From NCBI GenBank assembly GCA_038214135.1, contig JBBQSD010000007.1, positions 32,309 through 96,308 of the forward strand: 64,000 nucleotides of DNA. Reading direction: 5' to 3'. Shown here piece by piece: positions 27,360 through 36,345 of this stretch. A program made the translations under genes and the position numbers. Origin of the DNA: JANLSE01 sp038214135. Its GTDB lineage: Bacteria > Chloroflexota > Chloroflexia > Chloroflexales > Roseiflexaceae. The number at the start of each line of letters is the position of its first letter. The stretch's first letter is position 1. Below the pieces are notes generated by a model. That model ran no database searches. It saw only the letters and a program-made list of their open reading frames with translations, and was not told the DNA's origin.

Positions 27360-28985
27360 ATGATGGTAGACCCAATTGACCTGGAGGTCTTCCGACATCG
27401 CACAACGATGATTGCAGAAGAGATGGGCGCGGCCCTTGGTCGCAGCGCACTATCGCCCAATATTAAGGAGCGCCGCGATTTCTCGTGTGCTGTCTTCGAT
27501 GCCCAAGGCCGGATGATTGCCCAGGCTGCCCATATTCCCGTTCATCTTGGTGCGATGCCGCGTTCGGTTGAGGCGGCGTTAGCCCGTTTCATTCTGAAGC
27601 GCGGTGATGTTGTGCTGCTGAACGACCCATTTCTTGGTGGAACCCATCTGCCCGATCTGACGACCGTTGCGCCAGCATACCAGGGCAATACGCTGATTGG
27701 TTATACGGCCACACGCGCCCATCATGCCGATGTTGGCGGAATGTCACCAGGTTCCATGCCAATGAGCCGTGAGTTATACCAGGAAGGCCTGATCATTCCG
27801 CCGGTCAGGCTGATCGATGGCGGCCAAGCAAATGAGGGGCTGTACGATCTGATCTGCCGGAATTCGCGCACACCATCTGAGCGACGCGGTGATCTTGCTG
27901 CACAGTTGGCGTGTCATCGGGTTGGCGAGCGTCGGCTGGCGGATTTGGCCGAACAGCATGGGCCAGAATGGGTGCAACAGCATATGGCAGCGCTGATCGC
28001 CTATGGCGAACGGCATATGCGGGCCGTCGTGGCGGCGTTACCAGATGGAATCTATGCTTTTGAGGATGCCCTCGATGACGATGGCGCTGGTGGTGGGCCA
28101 ACCACTATTCGGGTTTGCATTCACATCACCGGCGATGCTGCAATTGTTGATTTTGCGGGAACTGCTGCACAGGTGCGCGGGCCACTGAACGCGCCCAAGG
28201 CGGTCACCGAAGCTGCAACTCTGTATTGTTTCCGTTGCCTTGGAACCGCCGATATGCCAAGTTCTGCTGGGGCTTTTGTGCCACTGAGCATCCATGTGCC
28301 AGAAGGAACTGTTCTGAACCCGCGCCCACCGGCTGCCGTTGCTGGCGGCAATGTCGAAACAGCACAGCGAGTTGTCGATGTATTGTTTGGCGCATTGGCG
28401 CAGGCTGCGCCCGAACGAATCCCTGCTGCATCGGCGGGCACCATGAACAACTGGACATTCGGCGGCGTTCGGCCAGATGGCAGCCCATTTGCCTATTATG
28501 AAACGCTTGGCGGTGGCATGGGTGCGCGCCCCACGCTGAATGGATTATCCGGCGTGCAGGTGCATATGACAAACACACTCAATACGCCAGTTGAAGCACT
28601 CGAACGGCAATTCCCTGTGCGCGTTCGGCGCTATGGGCTACGTAGTGATTCGGGTGGCGCAGGCCAACAACAGGGTGGTAATGGGTTGGTGCGTGAGATT
28701 GAGTTTTTGGAGCCAGCCACCATCAGCATCCTTTCCGAACGGCGTATTCGGCCACCATATGGATTACAGGGTGGTTCTGCTGGAGCCGTGGGGCGTAACA
28801 CACTGATACGCAATGGCACTGAACACATCCTACCAGGCAAGGCAACCGTAGAGTTGGAAGCTGGTGATATCCTGCGGATCGAGACGCCCGGTGGTGGCGG
28901 CTGGGGTGGCGAAGAGCAAACTGGTGCTTCACAGAAGGTATTATACAGAGAGATCATGCTTCAAATAAGCACTTCTGAATGCTGA
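27360..28985 (+). CDS. Hydantoinase B / oxoprolinase family protein (HyuB)
   Basis: 541 residues covering the whole HyuB family: start MVDPIDLEVFRHRTTMIAEE, then ERRDFSCAVFDAQGRMIAQA, HIPVHLGAMPRSV, LNDPFLGGTHLPD, THMHHAD-like TRAHHADVGG, and late GGGMGARPTLNG and TPGGGGWG. The family forms the beta subunit of ATP-dependent N-methylhydantoinases, 5-oxoprolinases and acetone carboxylases, working with an ATP-hydrolysing HyuA. No HyuA lies beside it, which is unusual. Two consecutive ATGs (27360 and 27363) are possible starts; AAGG lies just upstream. Confidence 0.9.
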   Translation: MMVDPIDLEVFRHRTTMIAEEMGAALGRSALSPNIKERRDFSCAVFDAQGRMIAQAAHIPVHLGAMPRSVEAALARFILKRGDVVLLNDPFLGGTHLPDLTTVAPAYQGNTLIGYTATRAHHADVGGMSPGSMPMSRELYQEGLIIPPVRLIDGGQANEGLYDLICRNSRTPSERRGDLAAQLACHRVGERRLADLAEQHGPEWVQQHMAALIAYGERHMRAVVAALPDGIYAFEDALDDDGAGGGPTTIRVCIHITGDAAIVDFAGTAAQVRGPLNAPKAVTEAATLYCFRCLGTADMPSSAGAFVPLSIHVPEGTVLNPRPPAAVAGGNVETAQRVVDVLFGALAQAAPERIPAASAGTMNNWTFGGVRPDGSPFAYYETLGGGMGARPTLNGLSGVQVHMTNTLNTPVEALERQFPVRVRRYGLRSDSGGAGQQQGGNGLVREIEFLEPATISILSERRIRPPYGLQGGSAGAVGRNTLIRNGTEHILPGKATVELEAGDILRIETPGGGGWGGEEQTGASQKVLYREIMLQISTSEC

Positions 28986-28989
28986 CTCC

Positions 28990-29017
28990 GTACAGACGCG
29001 ATCTATCGCGTCTGTAC
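28990..29017. terminator. Perfect palindrome after hyuB-like gene
   Basis: GTACAGACGCGAT (28990-29002) and ATCGCGTCTGTAC (29005-29017) are perfect 13-base arms around CT, just after the stop of the HyuB gene and before the CruF-like gene. It is the same design as 17899-17926 with a compensating change in both arms, which points to selection on pairing or to a related copy. Confidence 0.6.
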
Positions 29018-29055
29018 TCCCGAATACTCATTTCTGAATTCTTTGCTAGGAATGT

Positions 29056-29937
29056 ATGAACCAATTGACATTTCAGAAACTCGCAGTAGGCTGCTTCCTG
29101 ATCTACTGCGCGCTCCTACCTGGCTCAACATTCGTCGTGGCTCTGGATCAGGTTCCCGCATGGGGCAGTTTTATTGGTGGCGCACTACTGCTCATCCAGG
29201 GGTTGGCAGTTATCTTCTGGCTGTTCAGCAGCTATGGGTGGCGCGGTGCGAGCGCTGGTGCATCTGCCTTTTTGCTGGCCTGGAGTGTCGAACACAGCGG
29301 CGAGACAACTGGCTTCCCATTTGGGAGCTACCGCTACACCGATATGCTCCAACCACAACTCCTTGGGGTTGTACCGATTCCAATCACATGCGCCTGGATT
29401 ATGGTGGCAATTGGGGCCTGGCAACTGGCTCAGGGGCTGATCCGACCGACTAGCGATGTGTCTGTAGGAAGCCGTTATTGGCCGCTTCCTGTACGGGTGT
29501 GGTTGCGCCTGATCCTAACTGCCACCCTTGTGGTCGGGCTGGATCTGCAGATCGAAACCATCGCAACCCAGGTCAATCCATATTGGGTCTGGTATGATAG
29601 CGGCCCCTATTATGGCGTTCCAACGGCGAATTTCATTGCATGGTGGTTCGTTGGCCTAGTTATGGCGATTGCCGTACACGCAATCCTCAACACGCAACGG
29701 CCACGGCCATTACGCTATACATCGCCGATACTTGGACAACTCTTCAGGTATATTCCAGCATCGTTGTATGTGCTTAGTTCGCTGATGTTTACCATTGTGA
29801 ATTTTGCCCGTGGCTTTCCAATTGCCGGATTTGTCGGCTTCGGATTGTTGGGCCTTCTGGCAGCGCGGATGCTCAGCGGTTGGAGCTTGGCTTTCGGCCA
29901 GCCAATCGCGCCCGCCAATCATCAAACCAGCGATTAA
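29056..29937 (+). CDS. Carotenoid 1,2-hydratase-like membrane protein (CruF / DUF422 family)
   Basis: 293 residues with about seven hydrophobic helices. Family marks are WSVEHSGETTGFPFGSYRYT, LLGVVPIPITCAWIMVAIG, and the later WVWYDSGPYYGVPTANFIAW. CruF-type enzymes add water to the psi end of carotenoids (gamma-carotene or bisanhydrobacterioruberin), preparing a hydroxyl that can be glycosylated and acylated. This fits Chloroflexia, which make carotenoid glycoside esters. AGGAATGT precedes the ATG. Its 3' end overlaps the convergent acyltransferase gene by 65 bases. No other carotenoid gene is in the window. Confidence 0.85.
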   Translation: MNQLTFQKLAVGCFLIYCALLPGSTFVVALDQVPAWGSFIGGALLLIQGLAVIFWLFSSYGWRGASAGASAFLLAWSVEHSGETTGFPFGSYRYTDMLQPQLLGVVPIPITCAWIMVAIGAWQLAQGLIRPTSDVSVGSRYWPLPVRVWLRLILTATLVVGLDLQIETIATQVNPYWVWYDSGPYYGVPTANFIAWWFVGLVMAIAVHAILNTQRPRPLRYTSPILGQLFRYIPASLYVLSSLMFTIVNFARGFPIAGFVGFGLLGLLAARMLSGWSLAFGQPIAPANHQTSD

Positions 29938-30670
29938 TGCCATCGCGGCCACGCAGTAGCATGTGGTAGTGATCGAATGTATCGGCCAGGGTATCATCAC
30001 GAAGCTGATCAGCAGCAGAAGTCAGCCGCTGGCGTACTTCTTCGGTCAATGCCTCTTCTTCGACATCGCCTGCTGCATAATGGAGCGGCCCACAGCGGAT
30101 TAGGACCTCTGGCTGCTGTTCGCCACGGAACTCATAGCGCAATGCCACCGGCCATAGTGTTGCACCACCAGCCTGTTTGACCACCCGAGCGATGCCGGGA
30201 TAGGCCACAATCGGGCGTCGGTCTGTCGGGGCAATGCGGCCCTGCGGGAAGATCCACAGGCAGCGATCATGGCGCTCACGCAACCGATTGGCAATATAGG
30301 CCAATGAACGATCAGCATCGCCAGGGATCTTGCGATCAATCGAAAAAGCGCCACACCAGGCGAAGAAGCGGTAGGCCCGCAATTGCTTGGCTTCCATCAT
30401 AATATAGTTCTGAAACCCACCACCGAGCACCCTGTAATACAGCAGAAACAGCATATAGGCATCCCACCAGGAACCATGGGTCACATAGATCACCAAGGGG
30501 CCATCGGCGGGGCGGGGTATTGGGCCATCAACACAAATACGCACCCAATGAAACTCACGCCGCATGGCTGGGATCACCAGAGTGCGATACATAATCTCCT
30601 GTGCAATTGGGATGTGATTGGCAGGAATTTCTGGTTGCGGATCAGCGGATTCGAGCATGTAGGCGTCCAT
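29873..30670 (-). CDS. PlsC-type acyltransferase, possibly carotenoid-glycoside acyltransferase
   Basis: About 265 residues from ATG 30670 (the frame opens at TTG 30688; neither has a strong ribosome site). The acyltransferase motif HxxxxD is seen as THGSWWDAY, then FSIDRKIPGDADRS, the FPQGR block in LWIFPQGRIAPTD, and GGATLWPVALRYEF. The family transfers acyl groups to glycerol-3-phosphate or other hydroxyls. Lying tail-to-tail with the CruF-like gene, it may instead acylate carotenoid glucoside as CruD does; that rests on context only. An ordinary 1-acylglycerol-3-phosphate acyltransferase is the alternative. Confidence 0.85.
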   Translation of the reverse strand: MDAYMLESADPQPEIPANHIPIAQEIMYRTLVIPAMRREFHWVRICVDGPIPRPADGPLVIYVTHGSWWDAYMLFLLYYRVLGGGFQNYIMMEAKQLRAYRFFAWCGAFSIDRKIPGDADRSLAYIANRLRERHDRCLWIFPQGRIAPTDRRPIVAYPGIARVVKQAGGATLWPVALRYEFRGEQQPEVLIRCGPLHYAAGDVEEEALTEEVRQRLTSAADQLRDDTLADTFDHYHMLLRGRDGINRWFDDWRARLAGRKPSSNR

Positions 30671-30700
30671 TATTAGAATATCGATCAATGGGTACCAAGA

Positions 30701-30725
30701 TAGGGGCGGTTCGCGAACCGCCCTA
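30701..30725. repeat. Palindrome, TAGGGGCGGTTCG family
   Basis: GGGCGGTTCG (30704-30713) and CGAACCGCCC (30714-30723) are perfect arms with no loop, flanked by TA on both sides. A longer copy is at 57760-57787. It lies between the VWA operon end and the acyltransferase gene start. Confidence 0.75.
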
Positions 30726-30735
30726 CAGCATTATC

Positions 30736-33321
30736 CTATATCCGTATCCATCCACGCCGTATCGCAACCTCAAGCGGCCAGAGCACTGTTGCGAGGCCAA
30801 GCAACCAGGGCCATAACGCGAATCCCGTGCTGCCATCGCGATTCCCAATCAATGGTGCAACAACATCACCGCCTGGCCTGCTAGCATCGCGCAGAGCCTG
30901 CATGAGTGCCTCGCCATGCAACAAGCCAGTATCGGCAGCCAGCGCTGGCAGATATTCGGCGGGGTAGCCGCGCACATAGCCGGTCGTGCCTGTTCGCACC
31001 AAACTGCCTTTGGTGGCTCGTGCTGCCAGTGCATAGGCCCCTTCGGATGGCAGGACAACATCTTGTGCATAGCGTCCTGGTGCGATCTGGCGCAGCGCCA
31101 GGCTGCGCTCGCTTCCATCTGGCATGGTCATGCTCACCTGAACATCGGCCAGATCGAGCGGTTCACCGCCTGACCCAACCAGATCCGCCGAGAGTGTTGC
31201 CACATCGCCATGCTGTGTCACCCGCACCTGGAGCGGGCCACTATCCGGCTCGGGCAGGGTATAGCGGATCAGCCCAGCCCAGAAGCGGCCATAGTCAGGC
31301 CAGTTCGACCAATCGGCGGCCCAGGGCGCTTCGGCTCCTGGTGTCCAGGCAACTGCTCGGCCCAACCCATACTGCCATGCGGCCAACACAGGATCGTTCT
31401 GCGGCGATTGCAACACCAAATCGGCATCTGGCTTGATCGTCGTGGCGACATAACCGCGCAATGCTGGTAGTTGTTCGGCAGAAAAGCCGCGCAGGGTTGC
31501 ATGAGGCGTCACAACCTCAGCGCGAAAATCGCCCTCCACCTGTGGTTCGGTACGCAGGATTTCACTTTCCTGGAGCGTCAGCCGCGGAATATCGGATGGG
31601 CGCGATGCGAGGTGATAGCGGCCTGTGCCAATCTTGGCCAATTCGCGCAGCAGATCGGTATCGGCATCCGCACCAATCGCAATCGTCGAGAGTGTCACAC
31701 CACGGGTGCGCATCTGTTCAACAAGATTCTCATAGGCCTGGCGATTATTCGTGAATGAGCGCCCGTCGGTCAGCAGAATGGCATGGCGCACCGGCCCTGG
31801 TTGGCTTGCCAGTGCTGGCAAGCCTGCCTGCAATGCGCCAATAATATCCGTCCCACCGCCCAATGGAATCTGGCTGATCTGCCCCTGGAGCTGTGCGAGT
31901 GAGAGGCCAGCGCCAATTGGTTGGAAATCGATGATCCATTTCTGGCTAATATCGAAGGCCAGCACACCAATACGGTCGTTCTCACGTAACGACTCAGTCG
32001 TCAATATGGCTGCTTCCTTGGCCATATTGAATTTTGAGTCGCCAGTATCTGGCCCCATACTCGCCGATTGATCAATGATCAGCAGCATATCGATCTCTGG
32101 CCGCTCACCCCGCTTCGGTGGGGTCATCTGCACCGGCAGCACCTGTTCAAGCGGCGTGTCCTTATATGAACCAAGCGTAAAGCTAGATTTGCCGCCTGCA
32201 GCCACCAGACCGCGGCCCTCACTACGCACAAATTCGCGCAATGTCGCCATCTGATCAAGCGTCAGATCGCCAGCCGAGACATCGAGAAGCGTGATATTCT
32301 GGTATTTCTCAAGGTCAGAGAGCCGGGTTGGCACGCGTTCTGGCGCGATCACATCGGTGTTGATACTCAACGGCTGCAGGGCTGTCTGCAGCGGTCGCGC
32401 AGCTGCTGGCTGCCCTTCAACAATCAATATCAGTGGTGCAGGCGCAACCAAGGACGTTGTGGCAGCCGTATTATTGCGCGGCTGCTGATCCTGACCGGCC
32501 TGAAGCTCGGCCCGAATCGTCAGCACACCCGGTATGCCAGCCTTGCTCGTATAACGAATGCGTTTCTCACCAGGAACAACTGCAACGCTGCGTGTATCCT
32601 GCTGATCCGACCCAACCGCGAAGCGCAGCTCGATCTGCTCCGTAACGGTGCTGCCGATCAACACCTGCGCCTCAAATTCCTCACCCTCGCGCAGACTTGG
32701 CGGGGCCTCAATCGATTGAATCCAGACCTCTGGCAGATCCGGTGCAACATACAGATTGGTATCGATTGGGATACCAGCTGCCCCAAGCGCTGCCGCTGCG
32801 GCGAGTGCGTTCCCATCGTTTGGCAGCGCATCACTGAATAGTGCAACGCGCCCGCCATTTGGACCAATCAGTGCCCGTGCCGCATCAAGTGCTGCAGCAA
32901 TATTGGTTCGATCAGCTCGCAATGATTGATCGGGTGGTGGCAGTGGCGGTCGCTGATTGATTTCTGTGGGAGCATCGGTTGGCTGCTTGTTCGCATATGT
33001 GGCCTGGTTCGCGCCAAAGTAGATCACCTCAACCCGCCCGTTGTGTGCTGCTGCAACCTGCGCCGCCTGCCGTCGTACATCCAACTGCCCAGCACTACCC
33101 AGGCTATCCGATTGATCGACAACCAACACCAACACTGCCTCTGGTCGGCCCGGCCTAGCACCAATCACGGGATCGGCCAGCGCAACCACAACCAACGCCA
33201 GGATCATGAGCCGCAGCGCCACCGCCGGTATCGCAATCCGGTTGCGCCGACGCCACCACACAACTGCAAACGCGGGCAGCAACAGCAGCAACAACAAGAG
33301 TTCAGGGTGTCGTAGAACCAC
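30736..33321 (-). CDS. VWA-domain membrane protein (BatA/BatB-like, long form)
   Basis: 861 residues from GTG 33321. Two N-terminal helices flank a basic turn (WWRRRNR). A first VWA-like segment starts VLVVDQSDSLG (about 67). A complete VWA domain (about 400-570) has the MIDAS LLIIDQSASMGPDTGD and AILLTDGRSF. A beta-rich region follows, and a last helix near the C-terminus (FALWPWLLGLATVLWPLEV). The architecture recalls large aerotolerance-type or glutamine-amidotransferase-like membrane proteins. It lies 3 bases after the next VWA gene, so the two are probably co-translated. Metal-dependent protein binding at the membrane surface is likely; the ligand is unknown. Confidence 0.85.
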   Translation of the reverse strand: MVLRHPELLLLLLLLPAFAVVWWRRRNRIAIPAVALRLMILALVVVALADPVIGARPGRPEAVLVLVVDQSDSLGSAGQLDVRRQAAQVAAAHNGRVEVIYFGANQATYANKQPTDAPTEINQRPPLPPPDQSLRADRTNIAAALDAARALIGPNGGRVALFSDALPNDGNALAAAAALGAAGIPIDTNLYVAPDLPEVWIQSIEAPPSLREGEEFEAQVLIGSTVTEQIELRFAVGSDQQDTRSVAVVPGEKRIRYTSKAGIPGVLTIRAELQAGQDQQPRNNTAATTSLVAPAPLILIVEGQPAAARPLQTALQPLSINTDVIAPERVPTRLSDLEKYQNITLLDVSAGDLTLDQMATLREFVRSEGRGLVAAGGKSSFTLGSYKDTPLEQVLPVQMTPPKRGERPEIDMLLIIDQSASMGPDTGDSKFNMAKEAAILTTESLRENDRIGVLAFDISQKWIIDFQPIGAGLSLAQLQGQISQIPLGGGTDIIGALQAGLPALASQPGPVRHAILLTDGRSFTNNRQAYENLVEQMRTRGVTLSTIAIGADADTDLLRELAKIGTGRYHLASRPSDIPRLTLQESEILRTEPQVEGDFRAEVVTPHATLRGFSAEQLPALRGYVATTIKPDADLVLQSPQNDPVLAAWQYGLGRAVAWTPGAEAPWAADWSNWPDYGRFWAGLIRYTLPEPDSGPLQVRVTQHGDVATLSADLVGSGGEPLDLADVQVSMTMPDGSERSLALRQIAPGRYAQDVVLPSEGAYALAARATKGSLVRTGTTGYVRGYPAEYLPALAADTGLLHGEALMQALRDASRPGGDVVAPLIGNRDGSTGFALWPWLLGLATVLWPLEVAIRRGWIRI

Positions 33322-33324
33322 AGC

Positions 33325-35190
33325 TCACCGCCGTAACACAATCAACCATTCAACCGCCAGGATGAGCAGCGCTGCTCCCGCCAACCAGGGCCACAGATCC
33401 ACCGGCTGGTTTAACGGCCCACCACCTGTATCGCGTTCTGCACCAATAATTGGCGGTGGGGCCAGCGGCACAATCCGCGATTCACTGGTACTGCCACTAT
33501 TGACACCAATCGTGGCCTGGTACAGAATCTGTTGGTCATCACGCTCCTCAACCCGATACAACCCTGGTTGAGTCAGGCCCTCAATTGCTCCAGCGGCTGG
33601 CGCAGCAATCTGTGTACTCTTGCCATCTGGTGCAATCAGCATAATCTGTGTGGCCCGTGGGTCAGGCCGCAACGCCAGTGTTCCACCAGCAGTAAGCGCT
33701 GATGGCAGCGCAACCGCCGTCAGATCACGCACCGTTCGTACAACAAGTAAGGGGAAGGCCAGCCGACCGGGAAGATTGCCACGAGCGAGGTCAAAGCTCC
33801 AGATCGCAACTTCACGCCCATCGACCTGCCCGCGCAGCACCAATGGCAATTCTCCTGGTGCAGGGATGTTATCGGCTCCCAACACATCGCCACGCCAGGC
33901 CAATAATGGCGTGGCCCATGTTGGCGGTACCATTGGGCGCACATCGCCAAAGCTCACACCACTGAAACTCAGCCCATCCAGCAATGCTCCACGCCGGATC
34001 AAGCCATCGCTGGCTACCTTCTGCGGCTCTGCGCCAACACGCACCAGGCTGCTATCCGCAGGCGGGTTCAGCACCAGAACCGCACCTGTTGGCCAACTGG
34101 CTGGCAAAAACCCATCAAAAATAGTCAGGTTTGCCGCTGTACTGCGTGCCAGATCATAGGCCGTTGGTTCAATGGTTGTGAGTTGCATCCCTGGCACCGC
34201 CGCCAGCGCCCGTTGCAGTTGGGCTGGTTGTGCCGAGACAAGCAGGGTGATAATTGGTCGATTCGGATGGATGCTCAAATACGCTGTGTCATCATCAGGT
34301 AGCACATCGCCGCCATCCAATTCCGCTCGTAGCTCGCCGATCGTCGCTGGCAGCGACCAGGTGAGTTCATATTCGCCATTTGGATCAAGCGGAACAATAT
34401 CGCTGCCGATCAGCTGCCCATCGCCATACAAACGCAGTGTTGTTGGGAACGATTGGCTACTATAATTGGCAATCCGCGCATACACCTGAGTCTTGCCAGC
34501 CCATGGCCGTGCCGCAAAGGCCACAATCGCCCGGTTCTGCTGATCGCTGCCAACTGAAATCCATTCAAATGGAACACCAACGCGGCGTGGTTCAAGTGGT
34601 GTCATCGCGCCATCACTGATCGCCACAATCTTGCGCACATGGTTTGAATCGAGGGCAACCTCGGCCAATGCCAGTGCCCCTGCGAGATCAGCACCAACCC
34701 CGCCAGCCTGTAGTTGATCAAGTGCTGCATGCAGCAATGGCGCATCGGCCTGATCGCCAACCGCTACCAGTGCTGCATGCGGCCCTGCGCTCACCAGCGT
34801 CACCCTATCGCCAGCGTGCATCTCGCCAATCAGTGTTTTGGCGCGTGCCTTTGCCAGATTAAGCCGCGATTGGCTGCCCTCACGGGTCGCCATACTCATT
34901 GATGTATCGATCAAAATTGCTGTATGGCGCACACCATCGGCAGGCAACCCGGCCATCTGTGGCTGCCCCAATGCCAGTGCCAGCAGGCCCGCCGCCAGCA
35001 GATGCAGCAGCAGCAGCAACGAAACCGGCAGCATCTTCCAGCGGATGCCATCGGGGCGGATTGGCACATCGCGCCACAGCAACAAACTCGGCACAATCTG
35101 GCGTCGCCGCCGCTCGCCAATCAAATGCAACACAAGCACAATCGGCAGGCTGATCAGCGCCAGTAACCCAAATGGCAGAAGGAAACTCAT
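33325..35190 (-). CDS. VWA-domain membrane protein with BatA N-terminal region
   Basis: 621 residues. The N-terminus MSFLLPFGLLALISLPIVLV then GERRRRQIVPSLLLWRDV is typical of the BatA/aerotolerance regulator N-terminal region (two helices). A VWA domain (about 80-250) has the MIDAS DxSxS in LIDTSMSMATREG. Beta-rich regions fill the middle and one C-terminal helix (LWPWLAGAALLILAVEWL) anchors the end. It stands 213 bases after the DUF58 gene and is followed by the second VWA gene. Role inferred from context: part of a membrane complex of the MoxR/DUF58/VWA kind. Confidence 0.87.
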   Translation of the reverse strand: MSFLLPFGLLALISLPIVLVLHLIGERRRRQIVPSLLLWRDVPIRPDGIRWKMLPVSLLLLLHLLAAGLLALALGQPQMAGLPADGVRHTAILIDTSMSMATREGSQSRLNLAKARAKTLIGEMHAGDRVTLVSAGPHAALVAVGDQADAPLLHAALDQLQAGGVGADLAGALALAEVALDSNHVRKIVAISDGAMTPLEPRRVGVPFEWISVGSDQQNRAIVAFAARPWAGKTQVYARIANYSSQSFPTTLRLYGDGQLIGSDIVPLDPNGEYELTWSLPATIGELRAELDGGDVLPDDDTAYLSIHPNRPIITLLVSAQPAQLQRALAAVPGMQLTTIEPTAYDLARSTAANLTIFDGFLPASWPTGAVLVLNPPADSSLVRVGAEPQKVASDGLIRRGALLDGLSFSGVSFGDVRPMVPPTWATPLLAWRGDVLGADNIPAPGELPLVLRGQVDGREVAIWSFDLARGNLPGRLAFPLLVVRTVRDLTAVALPSALTAGGTLALRPDPRATQIMLIAPDGKSTQIAAPAAGAIEGLTQPGLYRVEERDDQQILYQATIGVNSGSTSESRIVPLAPPPIIGAERDTGGGPLNQPVDLWPWLAGAALLILAVEWLIVLRR

Positions 35191-35251
35191 ATGTTATGAA
35201 GCATATAATTGCCTCGGTTCCAATGTATACTCCTCGCGGCTGAGGGTTGGA

Positions 35252-35284
35252 CATATCCGCAGATTATGCAGATTACGCATCTCT
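35252..35284. repeat. Nine-base tandem repeat (GCAGATTAC type)
   Basis: Within the 213-base gap the sequence CCGCAGATTATGCAGATTACGCAT contains tandem imperfect 9-base units. A closely similar unit array is at about 56094-56127. An 8-base hairpin GGGCCGCA/TGCGGCCC is at 35365-35383 in the same gap. Confidence 0.6.
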
Positions 35285-35403
35285 GCTATATGTTGGCTAA
35301 AAGAGCCTCGGTGCCATTGCTGCGCTGGTGGCAAATTGTAATCGTCGTACCAGCCCCAGCCCACGGGCCGCAGAATGCGGCCCCTCAGCGCAATGTGGCA
35401 TTC

Positions 35404-36345
35404 CTACCGTAAAATCCGGCGGGCGTGCAGGTACGGAATTACATGGCGCTCAAACGGCCATGTTGTCGGTAGTTGGGCATACATCGCCCCATGCCGCCCA
35501 CACGCATCACGAATCTCAGCCTGCCAACTGGCCACATTGCGCCGAAACACCGCCAATGTCTGGTCATCCAGCGTCACCTGGAGGCGCTTCCCAGTCTCTG
35601 CATCAACCAATTCTGCCGTCTCACCAGCTGGTGGGTCAAGCTCATGTGGATCGATCATATGCAATACAAGCACCTGCCAACGCGGCGGCGGGAGCATTCG
35701 CAGGCCTTCCGCCAGTCCCTCAGCGGTCAACAGATCCGAACACAGCACCAATAATCCACCGCGCTGATAGTGGGCCGCATGGCTGGCCAGCACCTGCGCT
35801 ATGGCCGTTGGCTGATCGGAGCGCAAACTCTCCAGGAAGCGTAGCAATTCGGCCAGGCGGGCCTTGCCACGTGCAGGGCCAAAGCGCCGTAGCGTCGTAT
35901 CGCCAAATGGTTGCACAATCAATTGATCATTATGGCTCAGGGTCAGGTAGCCAAGCGCCGCCGCCAGGCGTAGTGCTGTCCGCAGCTTGCTGGGTTGGCC
36001 ATCGGCCCATTCGCCCCATTGCATGGAACGTGAGACATCAACAAGCACATGGATCGGCACATTCTGCTCAATCTCACCAAGCTTCACGAAGATCTGTTCC
36101 TGGTGGGCATAGGCATTCCAATCAATATAGCGGTAGTCATCGCCAGCACTATATGGGCGATGGTCGCTAAAGATTGTTGCTGGTAGTTGGCGGCGGCTCA
36201 GATGTTCACCAAGCGCCGGCTGGCCGCGCAAAAAGCGCTGTGGTTGGAGGCTCAGCCGTTCGAGGCGGCGCAGAAAAGCCTCATCAAACAGCCGTTCCGC
36301 TGGCCGCGCAGGTATCTCAGTGCGTAAAGTAGTCTTGAACCACAT
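35404..36345 (-). CDS. DUF58 domain-containing protein
   Basis: 313 residues from ATG 36345, which has GGAAG upstream and begins inside the end of the preceding gene (29-base overlap); the frame opens earlier at 36432 but that part is antisense-like to the coding part of the neighbour. The DUF58 mark FSDHRPYSAGDDYRYIDWNA is clear (residues about 53-72), followed by a VWA-like region with LVDVSRSMQWGE. DUF58 proteins accompany MoxR ATPases and VWA proteins in chaperone-like complexes. It is the middle gene of the five-gene operon. Confidence 0.88.
   Translation of the reverse strand: MWFKTTLRTEIPARPAERLFDEAFLRRLERLSLQPQRFLRGQPALGEHLSRRQLPATIFSDHRPYSAGDDYRYIDWNAYAHQEQIFVKLGEIEQNVPIHVLVDVSRSMQWGEWADGQPSKLRTALRLAAALGYLTLSHNDQLIVQPFGDTTLRRFGPARGKARLAELLRFLESLRSDQPTAIAQVLASHAAHYQRGGLLVLCSDLLTAEGLAEGLRMLPPPRWQVLVLHMIDPHELDPPAGETAELVDAETGKRLQVTLDDQTLAVFRRNVASWQAEIRDACGRHGAMYAQLPTTWPFERHVIPYLHARRILR

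Noticed and set aside
35328..36170. 280-residue plus-strand open frame
   Set aside because: It is antisense to the DUF58 gene and is low-complexity His/Pro/Gln/Ser-rich, typical of a shadow frame.
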